A stretch of 64,000 bases of DNA from Spartobacteria bacterium (GCA_003167365.1 PMTM01000003.1:97645-161644); one strand, 5' to 3'; shown: positions 26,221-35,820, counted from the first letter of the stretch. Notes: generated by a model from the letters alone, not told the origin. Made by a program: numbers and translations.

Positions 26221-26353
26221 ATGAGTTTAGGTCCGGGAACAACTGCGCTGGTTTCAGAGTCCTTACATCCGTTTGTTATACAGCGGGCGGAGGCGCGGCC
26301 AATCAAAATCCACGGGCTCTTTCCGGTGCCGGGGCCCGATGCTACCGTGACGG

Positions 26354-28591
26354 ATGCCGTTTGAGCTCGAATCCAACTATAAACCCCGGGGCGACCAGGG
26401 CCAGGCGATCGCAAAGCTGATCAAATCGGTTGGAGCGGACAATCGGCACCAGACGCTGCTCGGCGTTACCGGTTCAGGCAAGACTTTCACGATTGCAAAC
26501 GTGATTCGCGAGCTGGATCGGCCCACTCTTGTAATTTCGCACAACAAAACGCTGGCTGCGCAACTTTACTCCGAGTTCAAACAATTCTTTCCGCGCAACG
26601 CGGTCGAATATTTCGTCAGTTACTTCGATTACTACCAACCGGAAGCTTACATTCCGCGCTCCGACACTTACATCGAGAAAGACTCGTCGATTAACGAAGA
26701 GATCGAACGGCTCCGGTTGAGCGCGGCGAGCGCGCTACTATCGCGCCGCGACACGATTGTCGTCGCGAGCGTTTCGTGCATCTACGGCGTCACGTCGCCG
26801 GAGGATTACGCGAACATGCTGTTGACGGTGAAACGCGGACAGCACATCAGTCGCGAAGCGGTGCTCGGCCGTTTGATCGACATGCTATACGAGCGCAACG
26901 ACATGAATTTCTCGCGTGGAAGATTCCGTGTTCGCGGCGACGTCGTCGAAGTTTATCCCGCAACGGCCGATGAAGAAGCGATTCGTCTTGAGTTCTTCGG
27001 CGATGAGATCGATGCGATCACGCGCATCGATCCTCTCACCGGCCACGCCCACGAATCGCTCAGCGTGTTAACTTTGTTTCCGGCGAAACAATTCGTCACG
27101 CCGGCCGACAAATTGAATCGTGCGCTCGGGTCTATTCGCGAAGAACTCGAACAGCGAATCGTCGAACTGGAAAGCCAGAACAAATTGCTCGAAGCGCAAC
27201 GGCTGCGGATGCGCACCGAATATGATCTGGAAATGCTGCAAGAAATGGGATTTTGCAGCGGGATCGAGAATTACTCGAGGCATTTATCCGGCCGGTCTCC
27301 CGGCTCGAAGCCATATACACTGCTCGATTTTTTCCCGAAAGATTTCCTCCTCGTGATCGATGAATCGCACGCCACTATTCCGCAGATCGGTGGCATGTAT
27401 GAGGGTGACAAATCGCGCAAAACCGTGCTCGTCAATTACGGATTTCGTTTGCCGAGCGCGCTAGATAACCGGCCGCTCAACTTCGATGAGTTCATGAAGG
27501 TAACGAACCAGGTGATCTACGTCAGCGCCACTCCGGCCGAATTTGAGATCAAGAACAGCGTCGTTGGAAACAAGAATTACGTGCCGCACAAGCGAGCCCG
27601 CATCGGAGCGGATGAACCTGTGCCCTTTGTCCTGCCAGGTGAAAATGGAGGGATGAACCCCACGTCGTCCCATTCGTCGGACGCGACGGAGCGCGTCCCT
27701 CCAATTTCACGCACCGACCAACCGACCGAACAATTCGACGTTCACACGCCGGGGGCGCCGCTGGTCGTGGAACAAATCATCCGGCCGACCGGCCTTCTCG
27801 ATCCGCGAATCACACTGAAGCCGCTCAAGCATCAGATCGACGACACCATCGAACTTTGCCGTGAACGCGTGGAAAAGAATGAACGCGTGCTCGTCACAAC
27901 GTTAACGAAACGCACCGCCGAAGACCTGGCCGACTACTTGCGCGATGTCGGATTGAAAGTGCGCTACTTGCACAGCGACATCGACACGATTGAGCGCGTG
28001 GAAATCCTGCGCGGATTGCGCGCGGCCGAGTTCGACATCTTGGTCGGCATTAACCTTCTTCGCGAGGGTCTCGATCTTCCCGAAGTCTCGCTCGTCTGCA
28101 TTCTCGATGCAGACAAGGAAGGTTTTTTGCGCAGCCAGACCTCCCTCATCCAGACGGCCGGCCGCGCCGCGCGTCACATCAACGGCGAAGTCGTGCTTTT
28201 CGCCGATCAAGTCACGCGAAGCATGGAAGCGCTCATGTCGATCACGGAATATCGCCGCGTGAAGCAAATGGAATACAACGAGAAGCACGGCATCACTCCG
28301 CAAACCGTGCGCCGCGCGGTGCAGGAAAGTTTGCACACAATCTTGCGCGGCCGCGAGATTGCAGCGTCGGTCATCCAGGAAGCCGGCGGTGATTTCGATC
28401 TGACCGAATTGTTGCGCGAACTCGAAGACGACATGCAACGCGCTTCCGCCAATCTGGAATTCGAACGCGCCGCGTTATTGCGGGATCAAATCATGGAAGT
28501 AAAAAGCGGCGCGGGCATCGCGAAGATCGAGCCCAAACGAAGACCGGTGAAATACACGCGCAACGCGGGCCGCCGCCGATCGCGGGTATGA
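26354..28591 (+). CDS. uvrB: UvrABC excinuclease subunit B, with in-frame insertion
   Basis: The damage-verifying helicase of nucleotide excision repair. Walker [11 protein letters not shown], the beta-hairpin region [48 protein letters not shown], the late motifs [30 protein letters not shown] and TAGRAARH, and the C-terminal UVR motif ([28 protein letters not shown]) are all present. Between SATPAEFE and [14 protein letters not shown], where UvrB usually has about ten residues, there are about 71 extra residues (399-469). Residues about 430-452 are encoded by a dispersed palindrome. The frame is intact, so the protein is probably functional with a surface loop. Confidence 0.96.
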   Translation: MPFELESNYKPRGDQGQAIAKLIKSVGADNRHQTLLGVTGSGKTFTIANVIRELDRPTLVISHNKTLAAQLYSEFKQFFPRNAVEYFVSYFDYYQPEAYIPRSDTYIEKDSSINEEIERLRLSAASALLSRRDTIVVASVSCIYGVTSPEDYANMLLTVKRGQHISREAVLGRLIDMLYERNDMNFSRGRFRVRGDVVEVYPATADEEAIRLEFFGDEIDAITRIDPLTGHAHESLSVLTLFPAKQFVTPADKLNRALGSIREELEQRIVELESQNKLLEAQRLRMRTEYDLEMLQEMGFCSGIENYSRHLSGRSPGSKPYTLLDFFPKDFLLVIDESHATIPQIGGMYEGDKSRKTVLVNYGFRLPSALDNRPLNFDEFMKVTNQVIYVSATPAEFEIKNSVVGNKNYVPHKRARIGADEPVPFVLPGENGGMNPTSSHSSDATERVPPISRTDQPTEQFDVHTPGAPLVVEQIIRPTGLLDPRITLKPLKHQIDDTIELCRERVEKNERVLVTTLTKRTAEDLADYLRDVGLKVRYLHSDIDTIERVEILRGLRAAEFDILVGINLLREGLDLPEVSLVCILDADKEGFLRSQTSLIQTAGRAARHINGEVVLFADQVTRSMEALMSITEYRRVKQMEYNEKHGITPQTVRRAVQESLHTILRGREIAASVIQEAGGDFDLTELLRELEDDMQRASANLEFERAALLRDQIMEVKSGAGIAKIEPKRRPVKYTRNAGRRRSRV
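27642..27707. repeat. dispersed palindrome inserted in frame in uvrB
   Basis: AAATGGAGGGAT at the left and GCGTCCCTCCAATTT at the right are near-perfect inverted ends, with TCGTCGGACGCGACGGAGCGCG inside. The pattern is that of the intergenic GGGACG...CGTCCC family seen at 5190 and 28774. Reading stays open through it (encoding [20 protein letters not shown]). Confidence 0.75.
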
Positions 28592-28600
28592 CACTCCACC

Positions 28601-28716
28601 TGTCATCCCGAGGCGCGCAGACGCCGAGGGATCTCGCACTGGCAGATTTGAATCCTCGGCGAGCCAAGTGTGTGACCCGCGATCCTGTGGGAGGTCCCTC
28701 GCTTCGCTCGGGATAA
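28601..28716. repeat. dispersed repeat, TGTCATCCCGAGG...CTCGGGATAA family
   Basis: Inverted ends TGTCATCCCGAGG and CCTCGCTTCGCTCGGGATAA, with an inner GAGGGATCTC/GGAGGTCCCTC pair. It is the second copy of the family at 7673-7796. It lies just after uvrB, where it could form a terminal hairpin. The rest of the 270-base gap (28592-28860) is filled by this and the next repeat; no gene is seen. Confidence 0.8.
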
Positions 28717-28773
28717 GCGCCGACTAATTAAGTACACGCGTAAAGGCCGGGCGGCAGCGCTCCCGCGTTTAAC

Positions 28774-28827
28774 GGTAGGGACAGAACGCTGCGCTGTCCG
28801 CGGACGCCGCATCGCGGCGTCCCTACC
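28774..28827. repeat. dispersed palindrome, GGTAGGGAC...GTCCCTACC family
   Basis: GGTAGGGAC at the left and GTCCCTACC at the right are exact inverted ends. Inside, GCGCTGTCCGCGGACGCCGC and CGCGGCGTC pair further. Same family as 5190-5263. It precedes the peptidase gene at 28861 by 33 bases, so its hairpin may lie in that gene's leader. Confidence 0.8.
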
Positions 28828-28860
28828 AGCCCTCGCACGCAACTAGCTCCATCGGCAGCA

Positions 28861-29784
28861 ATGCGATTACCGCCGGAATTTCTTTACGGCTCTGTTCTGT
28901 TAACAATATCGATCTTGCTCGCGGCGGCGGAAGACTTGCCAGTTACGACCGTGGTTGGCGCGTTGCCCGAAGTCGAATTCTCTAATCTAAGCCAGCGCGA
29001 TCCCAATCCGCTCGGTGAGAAGGCGCTCGCCATTAATCCGGAACAATGGAAGCACGGCGAAACCGAGCATTTTATTTACCATTTCGTTCACAGTTACGTT
29101 GTTACTCCGATTTCAATCGAAGCTGAGTTTCATTATCGCGCTGTCGCGAAAGAGCTGGAGCGCGAACAACCACCCGGAGATACAAAGGCGCACATCTATA
29201 TTTTCGAGCGGCCCGAGGATTGGCAGCAATTTCAAGCGTTCGGCAACCTGGAACGGTGGACGGGCGGAATTCAATCGCAGGGCAGCCTCTTCATCCAGCG
29301 CAACCCGGCCTACAAATTTTCCAGCAACGTTCTCGGACACGAAATCGCGCATCTCGTCCTTCACCGATTCTATGCCGATGGCGTCCCATGTTGGCTGAAC
29401 GAAGGATTCGCGCAATATGTTTCTAAGGGAGCGCAGGCCAGTTACCAGCGCGCTCGCGGTTACATTGCAAAACCGCGCTCCCAAGCAATCGCGGCGCGGG
29501 ATTTGATTCCGCTCCCGACGCTTGTGGCAATGACTCATCCACCTTCCGATCGGGTCGAGATTTTCTATGATGAATCGGAGCGGCTGGTGCGTTTTCTCGT
29601 TCTAACAGACAAGCCGAGTTTCCTCGCCCTGCTTGATGCGCTGGGACAGCATCAACCTTTCGAGACTGCGCTCCTTCGTATTTACGCTGGAAAATTCTCA
29701 AGCGTTGCGATGTTCGAAGAAAAATTCCGCGAATACGCTTCGAAAGACTTCGGGACTTCCACGCAACAGGCGAATAGAGAATGA
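28861..29784 (+). CDS. secreted gluzincin peptidase (MA-like)
   Basis: A 307-residue exported protein. After a hydrophobic N-terminal segment (FLYGSVLLTISILLAAAE), the zinc-peptidase motif HEIAHLVLH (His160, His164) and the downstream NEGFAQYVS (Glu181) form the HExxH...E arrangement of the gluzincin/peptidase_MA clan. ERPEDWQQFQAF and DESERLVRFLV flank the site. The substrate is unknown; the catalytic residues are complete. The gene ends 67 bases before holA. Confidence 0.82.
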   Translation: MRLPPEFLYGSVLLTISILLAAAEDLPVTTVVGALPEVEFSNLSQRDPNPLGEKALAINPEQWKHGETEHFIYHFVHSYVVTPISIEAEFHYRAVAKELEREQPPGDTKAHIYIFERPEDWQQFQAFGNLERWTGGIQSQGSLFIQRNPAYKFSSNVLGHEIAHLVLHRFYADGVPCWLNEGFAQYVSKGAQASYQRARGYIAKPRSQAIAARDLIPLPTLVAMTHPPSDRVEIFYDESERLVRFLVLTDKPSFLALLDALGQHQPFETALLRIYAGKFSSVAMFEEKFREYASKDFGTSTQQANRE

Positions 29785-29851
29785 GCTCCTGCGTGTCCTT
29801 TTTCGCCAAGTTTTGGATTTCGCGGCTCGTCCCGTGAGGTAATATCACGGC

Positions 29852-30976
29852 GTGCCAAAGGCCAAACTCCAATCCAAACCGCAAAACATTTATGCGGTCG
29901 TCGGTTCCGATGAAGCCGAAGTGAAACGGATTGCAGCCGAGCTTGCGGAAAAATTCACTCCACCGGGACTGGGAGATTTCGGTTTGGAAGTGATTGATGG
30001 CTGCGCCGACAACGCCGAACAGGCGGCCTCGCGAATAAGATCGGCGATCGAAGCGCTCCAGACGCTTCCGTTCATGGGCGGCAGTAAACTGGTTTGGTTA
30101 AAGAACGCGAACTTTCTTGGCGACAATACGATCGGCCGGGCCGCGTCGGTTCAGCTGGCGCTCGAGGAACTATCGGAAATCATCAATGCTGACCTCGGTA
30201 ACGACGTTACCTTCCTCTTCAGCGCAACCGAAGCGGATAAGCGCCGTTCTTTTTACAAAGCGCTTACCAAACGCGCCGAAGTGCAGGTGATCGATCGACT
30301 CGATTCCAATCGCAGCGGATGGGAGGAGGAAGCGGGCGAAATCGTTCGGGGCCGCGCCAACAAGCTCAAGCTTCAGTTTGATGACGACGCCCTCGAACTT
30401 TTTGTCTTGCTGACCGGCGGAGACACGCGCCAAATCGATAACGAACTCGACAAGATCGATATCTTCCTCGGGCAAGATCGACAAGTGACGTCCGAGTATG
30501 TCCGCGAGCTCGTCCCACTATCGCGCGCCGGTGTCATTTTCGAATTGGGCAACGCGCTGGCCGTGCGCGATCTCGAACGCGCACTCAAACTCGTTCGCCG
30601 GTTATTGGACCAGGGCGAAACCGCCATCGGTATTTTGCTGGTTGCAATTTTACCGACGATCCGAAATTTGCTGCTCGCCAAAGATTTGATGGAACGTCAT
30701 CGCTTGCAGCGCCCGCACGCGCCGTTCACATTTATTTCAGCGATTAATCGCCTGCCCGCATCCGCAACCGAACATCTGCCGCGCAAGAAAGACGGTTCGA
30801 TTAACGGTTATGCGCTCGGGATCGCCGCGCAAAATGCGCACCGCTTTGAGACGAGACAATTGATTGAAGCAATGCAGACTTGCCTCGAAGCGAATCTCAA
30901 GCTCGTCACGAGCCAACTCGATCACGAACTGATTTTGACCGAGATCGTCGTGAAATTACTCGGACGGCAACTGTAG
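29852..30976 (+). CDS. holA: DNA polymerase III subunit delta
   Basis: The clamp-loader wrench subunit of the replisome. The N-terminal region AVVGSDEAEVKRIAAEL, the GGSKLVWLKNANFL segment, the middle GDTRQIDNELDKIDIFLG and the late GNALAVRDLERALKLVRRLLDQGETAIGILLVAILPTIRNLL match HolA; 374 residues is slightly longer than average. The GTG at 29852 is the first start after an in-frame stop and gives MPKAKLQSKPQNIYAVVG. The stop codon TAG is the second to fourth base of TGTAGC, the end of a dispersed palindrome. Confidence 0.88.
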   Translation: MPKAKLQSKPQNIYAVVGSDEAEVKRIAAELAEKFTPPGLGDFGLEVIDGCADNAEQAASRIRSAIEALQTLPFMGGSKLVWLKNANFLGDNTIGRAASVQLALEELSEIINADLGNDVTFLFSATEADKRRSFYKALTKRAEVQVIDRLDSNRSGWEEEAGEIVRGRANKLKLQFDDDALELFVLLTGGDTRQIDNELDKIDIFLGQDRQVTSEYVRELVPLSRAGVIFELGNALAVRDLERALKLVRRLLDQGETAIGILLVAILPTIRNLLLAKDLMERHRLQRPHAPFTFISAINRLPASATEHLPRKKDGSINGYALGIAAQNAHRFETRQLIEAMQTCLEANLKLVTSQLDHELILTEIVVKLLGRQL

Positions 30977-31034
30977 CGGCGGTCTATCACCGCCGATGAC
31001 TTTAGATTTGACGCTCGTAGAGCGTCGCTACAGT
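30970..31034. repeat. dispersed palindrome, ACTGTAGC...GCTACAGT family
   Basis: ACTGTAGCGGCGGTC-type and GAGCGTCGCTACAGT-type ends surround two small palindromes (GGCGGTCTATCACCGCC and GACGCTCGTAGAGCGTC). It sits between convergent holA and the DUF4870-like gene and supplies the holA stop codon. Family members are also at 32637, 46991, 55460, 57810, 59679 and 60630. Confidence 0.85.
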
Positions 31035-31471
31035 CAGGCAGCTGCGCCGTCCACCTGTTTGCTCGCCATCGGGCCGATATACGGGATTTCCCAGCGAACG
31101 TTTGTGAATGCCTTCACCGTGGCGATAATCCAGATCACGAGAAACGCGAGGTGCACAAGCATTGCAAGTAAACCCCAGAGCACGGAGAGAAATACGCCTA
31201 TGGCGGGAACGCTTCCAAAGATCACGTGAATGATCATTGATACGATATTGAACAGGAACCAGGCACCGCCGAAGATGATCGATTGCATGGCGTAAAACCG
31301 CACAAACCCGTTCCGCTTTTCAAGTATGTAAAAGATGATACCGCCAATAAGCGGAATGCAGGCGAGCGCCGCGGCCACATTTGGAGGCAAATCCATCGAG
31401 GATGGGTCGCCGCTTTGGTTGGCTGCAGGAGTCGGGACCGGCGGCGGAGTTGGATCGGCAGAGTCTGGCAT
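31034..31471 (-). CDS. DUF4870/Tic20-like small membrane protein
   Basis: A 145-residue protein: a Pro-rich cytoplasmic start (PDSADPTPPPVPTPAANQ), then three hydrophobic segments (VAAALACIPLIGGIIFYIL, ALSIIFGGAWFLFNIVSMII-like and LLAMLVHLAFLVIWIIATV). The motif EKRNGFVRFYAMQSI is typical of the DUF4870/Tic20-like family of unknown function. It converges on holA and is divergent from aroB. Confidence 0.78.
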   Translation of the reverse strand: MPDSADPTPPPVPTPAANQSGDPSSMDLPPNVAAALACIPLIGGIIFYILEKRNGFVRFYAMQSIIFGGAWFLFNIVSMIIHVIFGSVPAIGVFLSVLWGLLAMLVHLAFLVIWIIATVKAFTNVRWEIPYIGPMASKQVDGAAA

Positions 31472-31576
31472 AAGGCTACTTACAAAGACCGAAGAGTCCC
31501 TTTGTCAAGCCAACTTAGGCCTCGATTTTCGCTTTTGCATGGGAATCAAAGACCATACCGTGTCGTCGCCGACGCC

Positions 31577-32641
31577 GTGACCACGATCGAAATTCGCAAC
31601 AGCCAGCATTCTTACCAAGCGGTTATTGCATCGAATTTGCTCGATCGCTCAGGAGAACTCATCGCCCGCAAGATTCGTGGTTCGCGTTGCGCAATCATCG
31701 CGGATACGAATGTCGCGCCGCTCTTCGCTGACCGCGTCACGAAAGGTTTAGTTTCCACCGGATTTCAGCCGACGTTAATCACAGTAGCGGCGGGCGAGAA
31801 ATCGAAAACGTTGGGGCAAGCCGGCGAAATCTGTGAGCGAATGCTGGCCGCGAAATTAGGTCGGCAATCGTTCGTCGTTGGACTTGGCGGCGGAATGGTC
31901 GGCGACCTCTCCGGTTTTGTGGCGGCAATCTTCGAGCGCGGTGTCCAGCATGTGCAAATCCCCACCACCATCCTCGCGATGGTCGATAGTTCGATCGGCG
32001 GGAAAACCGGAGTGAATACCGCCATCGGCAAGAATCTAATAGGCGCATTTCATCATCCCGAGCTCGTGATCGACGATGTCGATGTTCTCAAGACGTTGCC
32101 ACGCCGGGAATTCAACCAAGGCTTCGCCGAGATTATTAAGCACGCCATTATCGCCGACGCGGAAATGTTTGCCGCGCTTCAACATGTCGACCTTGGCGAA
32201 CTTGCGCCGCTCATCCAGCGAAATATTGAGATTAAGTCGAATATCGTGGCGAGAGATGAATTCGACCGGACTGGCGAACGCGCGCTACTCAATTTCGGCC
32301 ACACCGTGGGTCACGCGATCGAACAAGCGGGCAATTACGAACAGTTTTTGCATGGCGAAGCGATTAGCCTCGGAATGGTCGCTGCTTGCGCGGTTTCGGC
32401 GAAGAAAGCCGGCCTTCCTAAAGATCAACGCGAGGCGATTGTCGATCTCTTGCGCGTGTTCGAATTGCCAGTGAGATTGCCGCCAAATTTTCCCCGCGAG
32501 AAACTTTTCGACGCCCTTGTCTTCGACAAAAAATTCGAAGACGGAAGAGTCCGCTTCGTTGTTTCATCAACAATTGGCTCAGCGCATTTGTCGAGTGACG
32601 TCACGCTCAACGATATTCGCGAGGCGGTTGCTGAATTGTAG
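31577..32641 (+). CDS. aroB: 3-dehydroquinate synthase
   Basis: The second step of the shikimate pathway, NAD- and metal-dependent. Diagnostic motifs: VGLGGGMVGDLSGFVAAIFERGVQHVQIPTTILAMVDSSIGGKTGVN, EIIKHAIIAD, DEFDRTGERALLNFGHTVGHAIE and HGEAISLGMVAA. The GTG at 31577 gives TTIEIRNSQHSYQAVI at the N-terminus and 354 residues, normal for AroB; the longer open frame upstream is antisense to the DUF4870-like gene and has no AroB sequence. Its stop codon TAG is formed by the start of the TTGTAGCGGCG palindrome. Confidence 0.95.
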   Translation: MTTIEIRNSQHSYQAVIASNLLDRSGELIARKIRGSRCAIIADTNVAPLFADRVTKGLVSTGFQPTLITVAAGEKSKTLGQAGEICERMLAAKLGRQSFVVGLGGGMVGDLSGFVAAIFERGVQHVQIPTTILAMVDSSIGGKTGVNTAIGKNLIGAFHHPELVIDDVDVLKTLPRREFNQGFAEIIKHAIIADAEMFAALQHVDLGELAPLIQRNIEIKSNIVARDEFDRTGERALLNFGHTVGHAIEQAGNYEQFLHGEAISLGMVAACAVSAKKAGLPKDQREAIVDLLRVFELPVRLPPNFPREKLFDALVFDKKFEDGRVRFVVSSTIGSAHLSSDVTLNDIREAVAEL

Positions 32642-32698
32642 CGGCGCTATGAGCGCCGAATCTAAAAACGGTCGGCGGTCATAGACCGCCGCTACAGT
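32637..32698. repeat. dispersed palindrome, TTGTAGCGGCG...CGCCGCTACAG family
   Basis: Ends TGTAGCGGCG and CGCCGCTACA, with inner palindromes CGGCGCTATGAGCGCCG and GGCGGTCATAGACCGCC. It lies between convergent aroB and an amidase gene and contributes the aroB stop codon (32639-32641); the amidase stop begins at its right edge. Confidence 0.85.
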
Positions 32699-33984
32699 TA
32701 TGGTCGCGCGCCGCGATAATAATCGACCAAGCCTTCAACCACGCTATCAGCGTATTCCCGGAAAATACTTTCGCGCTCGACGCCGTCGATGTTGCGCGTT
32801 CCCTCGTAATCTCCGGCCTGAATGCGGGCAAAGCCCGCGCGGCTGTTCATGACGTAAGGCTCGCAGTAAACGACTGGGCACCGATACAGGCGAGTGGCGA
32901 GCAAATTGCGCGCGTAAACGTAGCCGCTCGTCCCGACTTTAGTGGTAGTTTGAGTGGTCGGGTATTCATACGGCGGGAGCTGCGTCTCTTTTGCCATCAC
33001 GCCGGCGATGGAATCTGCGAGCGGCAATTCTTCGTCGTAAGCGCGGCTCAAAAGCCGGCGCAGCATCTCGAAACGTTCGTCATCGAATTCCAACTCCTGT
33101 TGCAGGTAAGAACCGTTCACGAGCAGATGCAGGTGGTTGTGATCAGTCAAGATCGGATTTTTCGGATCTCCCCACCCTTCCGCGTTGAAGTGCAAACAAA
33201 GCACGAGATCGGGATGCAGTTTGGTATTTACGAGAACGGCGCGGCGCCGAATCTCGCTATATCGATAAAACAAAATCTCGCTTTGCCAGCGGACGGTTTG
33301 CTCTCTCGCCGGCTCGTCGGGATTTTCTATGTCCTTTCGCGGCTCGGGCACGCCGTTTTTGATCAGAATTCTCTTAGCGAGGTCCCTGAAATCATTAGGA
33401 CGTTTTGAGGTAACCGGCTCGTTGCTACTCCGAACGAAGAAGACTTTGGCCCCCAATTGCTTCAATCGAGGTGCGAGAATCTTCGCCACCCTTAAGACAA
33501 GATCGCCTTCCTGGACTGGCGAACTGTCTCCAACTTGGAACCAACGCTCTTCCATCTTCGCCCACTTGCCTCCGAGATGGCCCGGATCAAGCGCGATGCG
33601 CAAACCGGCCAGCGGTTTCTCTTGCTTTAGCAACGACAGAGATTTGGCCGGACGCCAGAGTCGCGGAATCGGCTTGCGCGAAGCGTCATCTTTGGCAAAA
33701 CGGAGCGTGAAGAAACTTTGCGCTTCGCGGTTGGTCAGAATGCGCGCCGAGTCGTCATTAATCACGATCAAGTCCGAGCTAATGCCGTGAGTGCAATAGA
33801 CATTTTGAATCAGCCGCGCGAAATCGTCGTGCGTGATGGTTTCCTGATATTTCTCGAGCACTTTCCAGTGTGGACGCGCGCCAAGAACACCAAGATTGTC
33901 CGCGGCGCGACTAAATGCCGGCAAGATCGACAGACAGCAGGCAAGGAGAACCGCTCGCCTTTCGACTTGCCCAAAACGAAACAT
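32698..33984 (-). CDS. N-acetylmuramoyl-L-alanine amidase-like protein
   Basis: A 428-residue exported protein with a signal peptide (RRAVLLACCLSILPAFSRA). The Amidase_3-type core begins GLRIALDPGHLGGKWAKMEERWF (first zinc His), then DLVLRVAKILAPRLKQLGAKVFFVR, DLVLCLHFNAEGWG (second zinc His) and CPVVYCEPYVMNSRAGFARI near the end. The insert between them (about 200-260) is larger than in AmiC. Probably a cell-wall hydrolase; peptide specificity is unknown. It is divergent from ymdB. Confidence 0.82.
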   Translation of the reverse strand: MFRFGQVERRAVLLACCLSILPAFSRAADNLGVLGARPHWKVLEKYQETITHDDFARLIQNVYCTHGISSDLIVINDDSARILTNREAQSFFTLRFAKDDASRKPIPRLWRPAKSLSLLKQEKPLAGLRIALDPGHLGGKWAKMEERWFQVGDSSPVQEGDLVLRVAKILAPRLKQLGAKVFFVRSSNEPVTSKRPNDFRDLAKRILIKNGVPEPRKDIENPDEPAREQTVRWQSEILFYRYSEIRRRAVLVNTKLHPDLVLCLHFNAEGWGDPKNPILTDHNHLHLLVNGSYLQQELEFDDERFEMLRRLLSRAYDEELPLADSIAGVMAKETQLPPYEYPTTQTTTKVGTSGYVYARNLLATRLYRCPVVYCEPYVMNSRAGFARIQAGDYEGTRNIDGVERESIFREYADSVVEGLVDYYRGARP

Positions 33985-34025
33985 CGATATTTGGATTTCG
34001 CTCTCTTTAATACGATGGTCGCAGA

Positions 34026-34880
34026 ATGCTAACGATACTTTTCCTGGGCGACGTCGTTGGCGAGCCAGGTCGCAGCGCCGTGATCGCGCGGCTTCCCGAG
34101 CTGAAAGCGCAACACGCGCTCGACTTTATTGTGGTCAACGGCGAGAACGCAGCTGCCGGTCGCGGCATCACCGGCAAGATCACGATCGATCTCCTGCGGG
34201 CCGGCGCGTCCGTCATCACCACTGGCGACCATATTTGGGACCAAAAGGACATTGTCCCATTCATTGGCACTGAGCCGCGGCTCCTGCGTCCGATAAATTA
34301 TCCAACGGGCGCGCCTGGCGCCGGTTCGATCGTTCTGGAAACTGCCAAAGGAAAAGTGGGAGTGATTAACGTGCAGGCGCGGACATTTATGCAGCCAATT
34401 CTGGAGAACCCATTTCAAGCCGTAAAAGAAGCCGTGACCAAGATGCGCATGGAAACTGCGAATATAATTGTCGATGTCCACGGCGAGACAACGAGCGAAA
34501 AAATTGCGCTCGCCCGTTTTCTCGATGGAGAAGTTTCGGCGGTGATCGGCACGCACACACACGTCCAAACAGCGGACGAACAAATTTTCCCAGGTGGCAC
34601 CGCTTTCCTGTGCGACGCGGGAATGTGCGGCCCGATCAATTCGATTCTTGGCCGCAGCATCGAGCCAATCGTGAACCGGTTTATTTCGAACATGCCCGCG
34701 CCATTTCCGGTCGCGGCGGGAGAAGTCCGGTTGCGCGGCGCATTGATCGAAATTGACGAAACGAGCGGGCGCGCGGTGCGGATCCAACGCGTTGATGAAG
34801 CGGGACCGGCTCGGACAGCGGCTTTGGAACCCGAAGCCAGGATTGACCTCGAGGCGTCTGCCGCGTCCGAAGAGGCCTGA
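34026..34880 (+). CDS. ymdB: YmdB-type metallophosphoesterase (TIGR00282 family)
   Basis: The protein opens MLTILFLGDVVGEPGRSAV (metal Asp) and continues with FIVVNGENAAAGRGIT, ITTGDHIWDQKDI, LRPINYP, IIVDVHGETTSEKIA, VIGTHTHVQTADEQIFPGGTAFLCDAGMCGP. These are all the metal-binding and signature blocks of YmdB, a di-iron phosphodiesterase active on 2',3'-cyclic nucleotides in characterised members. A short acidic C-terminal extension follows residue 265. It is followed by a TPR gene 80 bases downstream. Confidence 0.92.
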   Translation: MLTILFLGDVVGEPGRSAVIARLPELKAQHALDFIVVNGENAAAGRGITGKITIDLLRAGASVITTGDHIWDQKDIVPFIGTEPRLLRPINYPTGAPGAGSIVLETAKGKVGVINVQARTFMQPILENPFQAVKEAVTKMRMETANIIVDVHGETTSEKIALARFLDGEVSAVIGTHTHVQTADEQIFPGGTAFLCDAGMCGPINSILGRSIEPIVNRFISNMPAPFPVAAGEVRLRGALIEIDETSGRAVRIQRVDEAGPARTAALEPEARIDLEASAASEEA

Positions 34881-34959
34881 GAGTTGCGCTTGCCCGCGCG
34901 GACTTTCTTATTCAGACTCTCGACTTTCCTGCCTGGGACTAACTTCGGAACCACTAACC

Positions 34960-35778
34960 ATGAAAAAATTGTTTATTCATTGTCTCGTTGTCGTGCTCGT
35001 GCTCTCCGTTCCAGGATTCGCGCGTGCGGATAAGAAACAAGAAGTCCAGAAATTCGGCCACGAAGGAATGGAGGCGCAGCGGAATAAGAATTGGCCGAAA
35101 GCGATATCCGCTTTCAAGCGTGTTGTCGAACTCGAACCAACATCACAAAACCACGAGAATCTCGGCGTTGTTTATCGCAACGCCGGAAATGTGGCCGAAG
35201 CGATCAAGAGTTTCACGGCTGCGATCGAGGCCAATGCCGACAATGTTTCCGCCTATGGCAATCGCGCTAATGCTCTTATCGGGCAACGTCGCTACGACGA
35301 AGCGATTGAGGATTGCACCGAGGTGCTCAAACGCCAGCCAGACAATTTGAATGCGAAAAAGACGCGCGCTTCTGCCGCTTTGAGCAAAGGCGATTGGAAC
35401 TTGGCGCTCGGCGACTACAACGGAATCCTGAATGCAAATCGCAACGACGCAGAAGCCCTCAAAGGGCGGGCTTATGTATTCAATCAGACAAAGGACTACG
35501 ACAAGGCAATCGCGGACTATTCGGACCTGATCAAATTGCGCCCGAAAGATTCGCACGCGTATTTAAAACGGAGTTATCTCTATGACATGAAGGGCGACTT
35601 GCCGAAAGCAATGGCCGATGGCGATCAGGCCGTGAAAATCGACCCGAAAAACGCCGACACGCAGAATTGGAAGAAGTATTTGCAAGGAAAACAATCTCAA
35701 CCGCCGCCATTACAGCCGCCACCGCCCGCGGCACAAAAATCGCCGGCAGCTCAGCCCGCGCCTACCAAGGCTCCCTAG
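34960..35778 (+). CDS. secreted tetratricopeptide repeat protein
   Basis: The ATG at 34960 gives a typical signal peptide (MKKLFIHCLVVVLVLSVPGFARA). About six TPR units follow (AISAFKRVVELEPTSQNHENLGVVYRNAGN, AIEDCTEVLKRQPDNLNAKK, AIADYSDLIKLRPKDSHAYLKRSYLYDMKGD). The tail is Pro/Ala/Gln-rich (PPPLQPPPPAAQKSP). It is probably a periplasmic scaffold. It converges on infC with about 40 bases between the stops. Confidence 0.85.
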   Translation: MKKLFIHCLVVVLVLSVPGFARADKKQEVQKFGHEGMEAQRNKNWPKAISAFKRVVELEPTSQNHENLGVVYRNAGNVAEAIKSFTAAIEANADNVSAYGNRANALIGQRRYDEAIEDCTEVLKRQPDNLNAKKTRASAALSKGDWNLALGDYNGILNANRNDAEALKGRAYVFNQTKDYDKAIADYSDLIKLRPKDSHAYLKRSYLYDMKGDLPKAMADGDQAVKIDPKNADTQNWKKYLQGKQSQPPPLQPPPPAAQKSPAAQPAPTKAP

Positions 35779-35820
35779 AGATTCGAATCGATCTTGCCAA
35801 GACGGCGCCTGTTGCGTCGC

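Noticed and set aside
31283-31576. Extended N-terminus of aroB
   Set aside because: The extra 98 residues lie antisense to the DUF4870-like gene and show no AroB similarity; the GTG at 31577 gives the normal protein.
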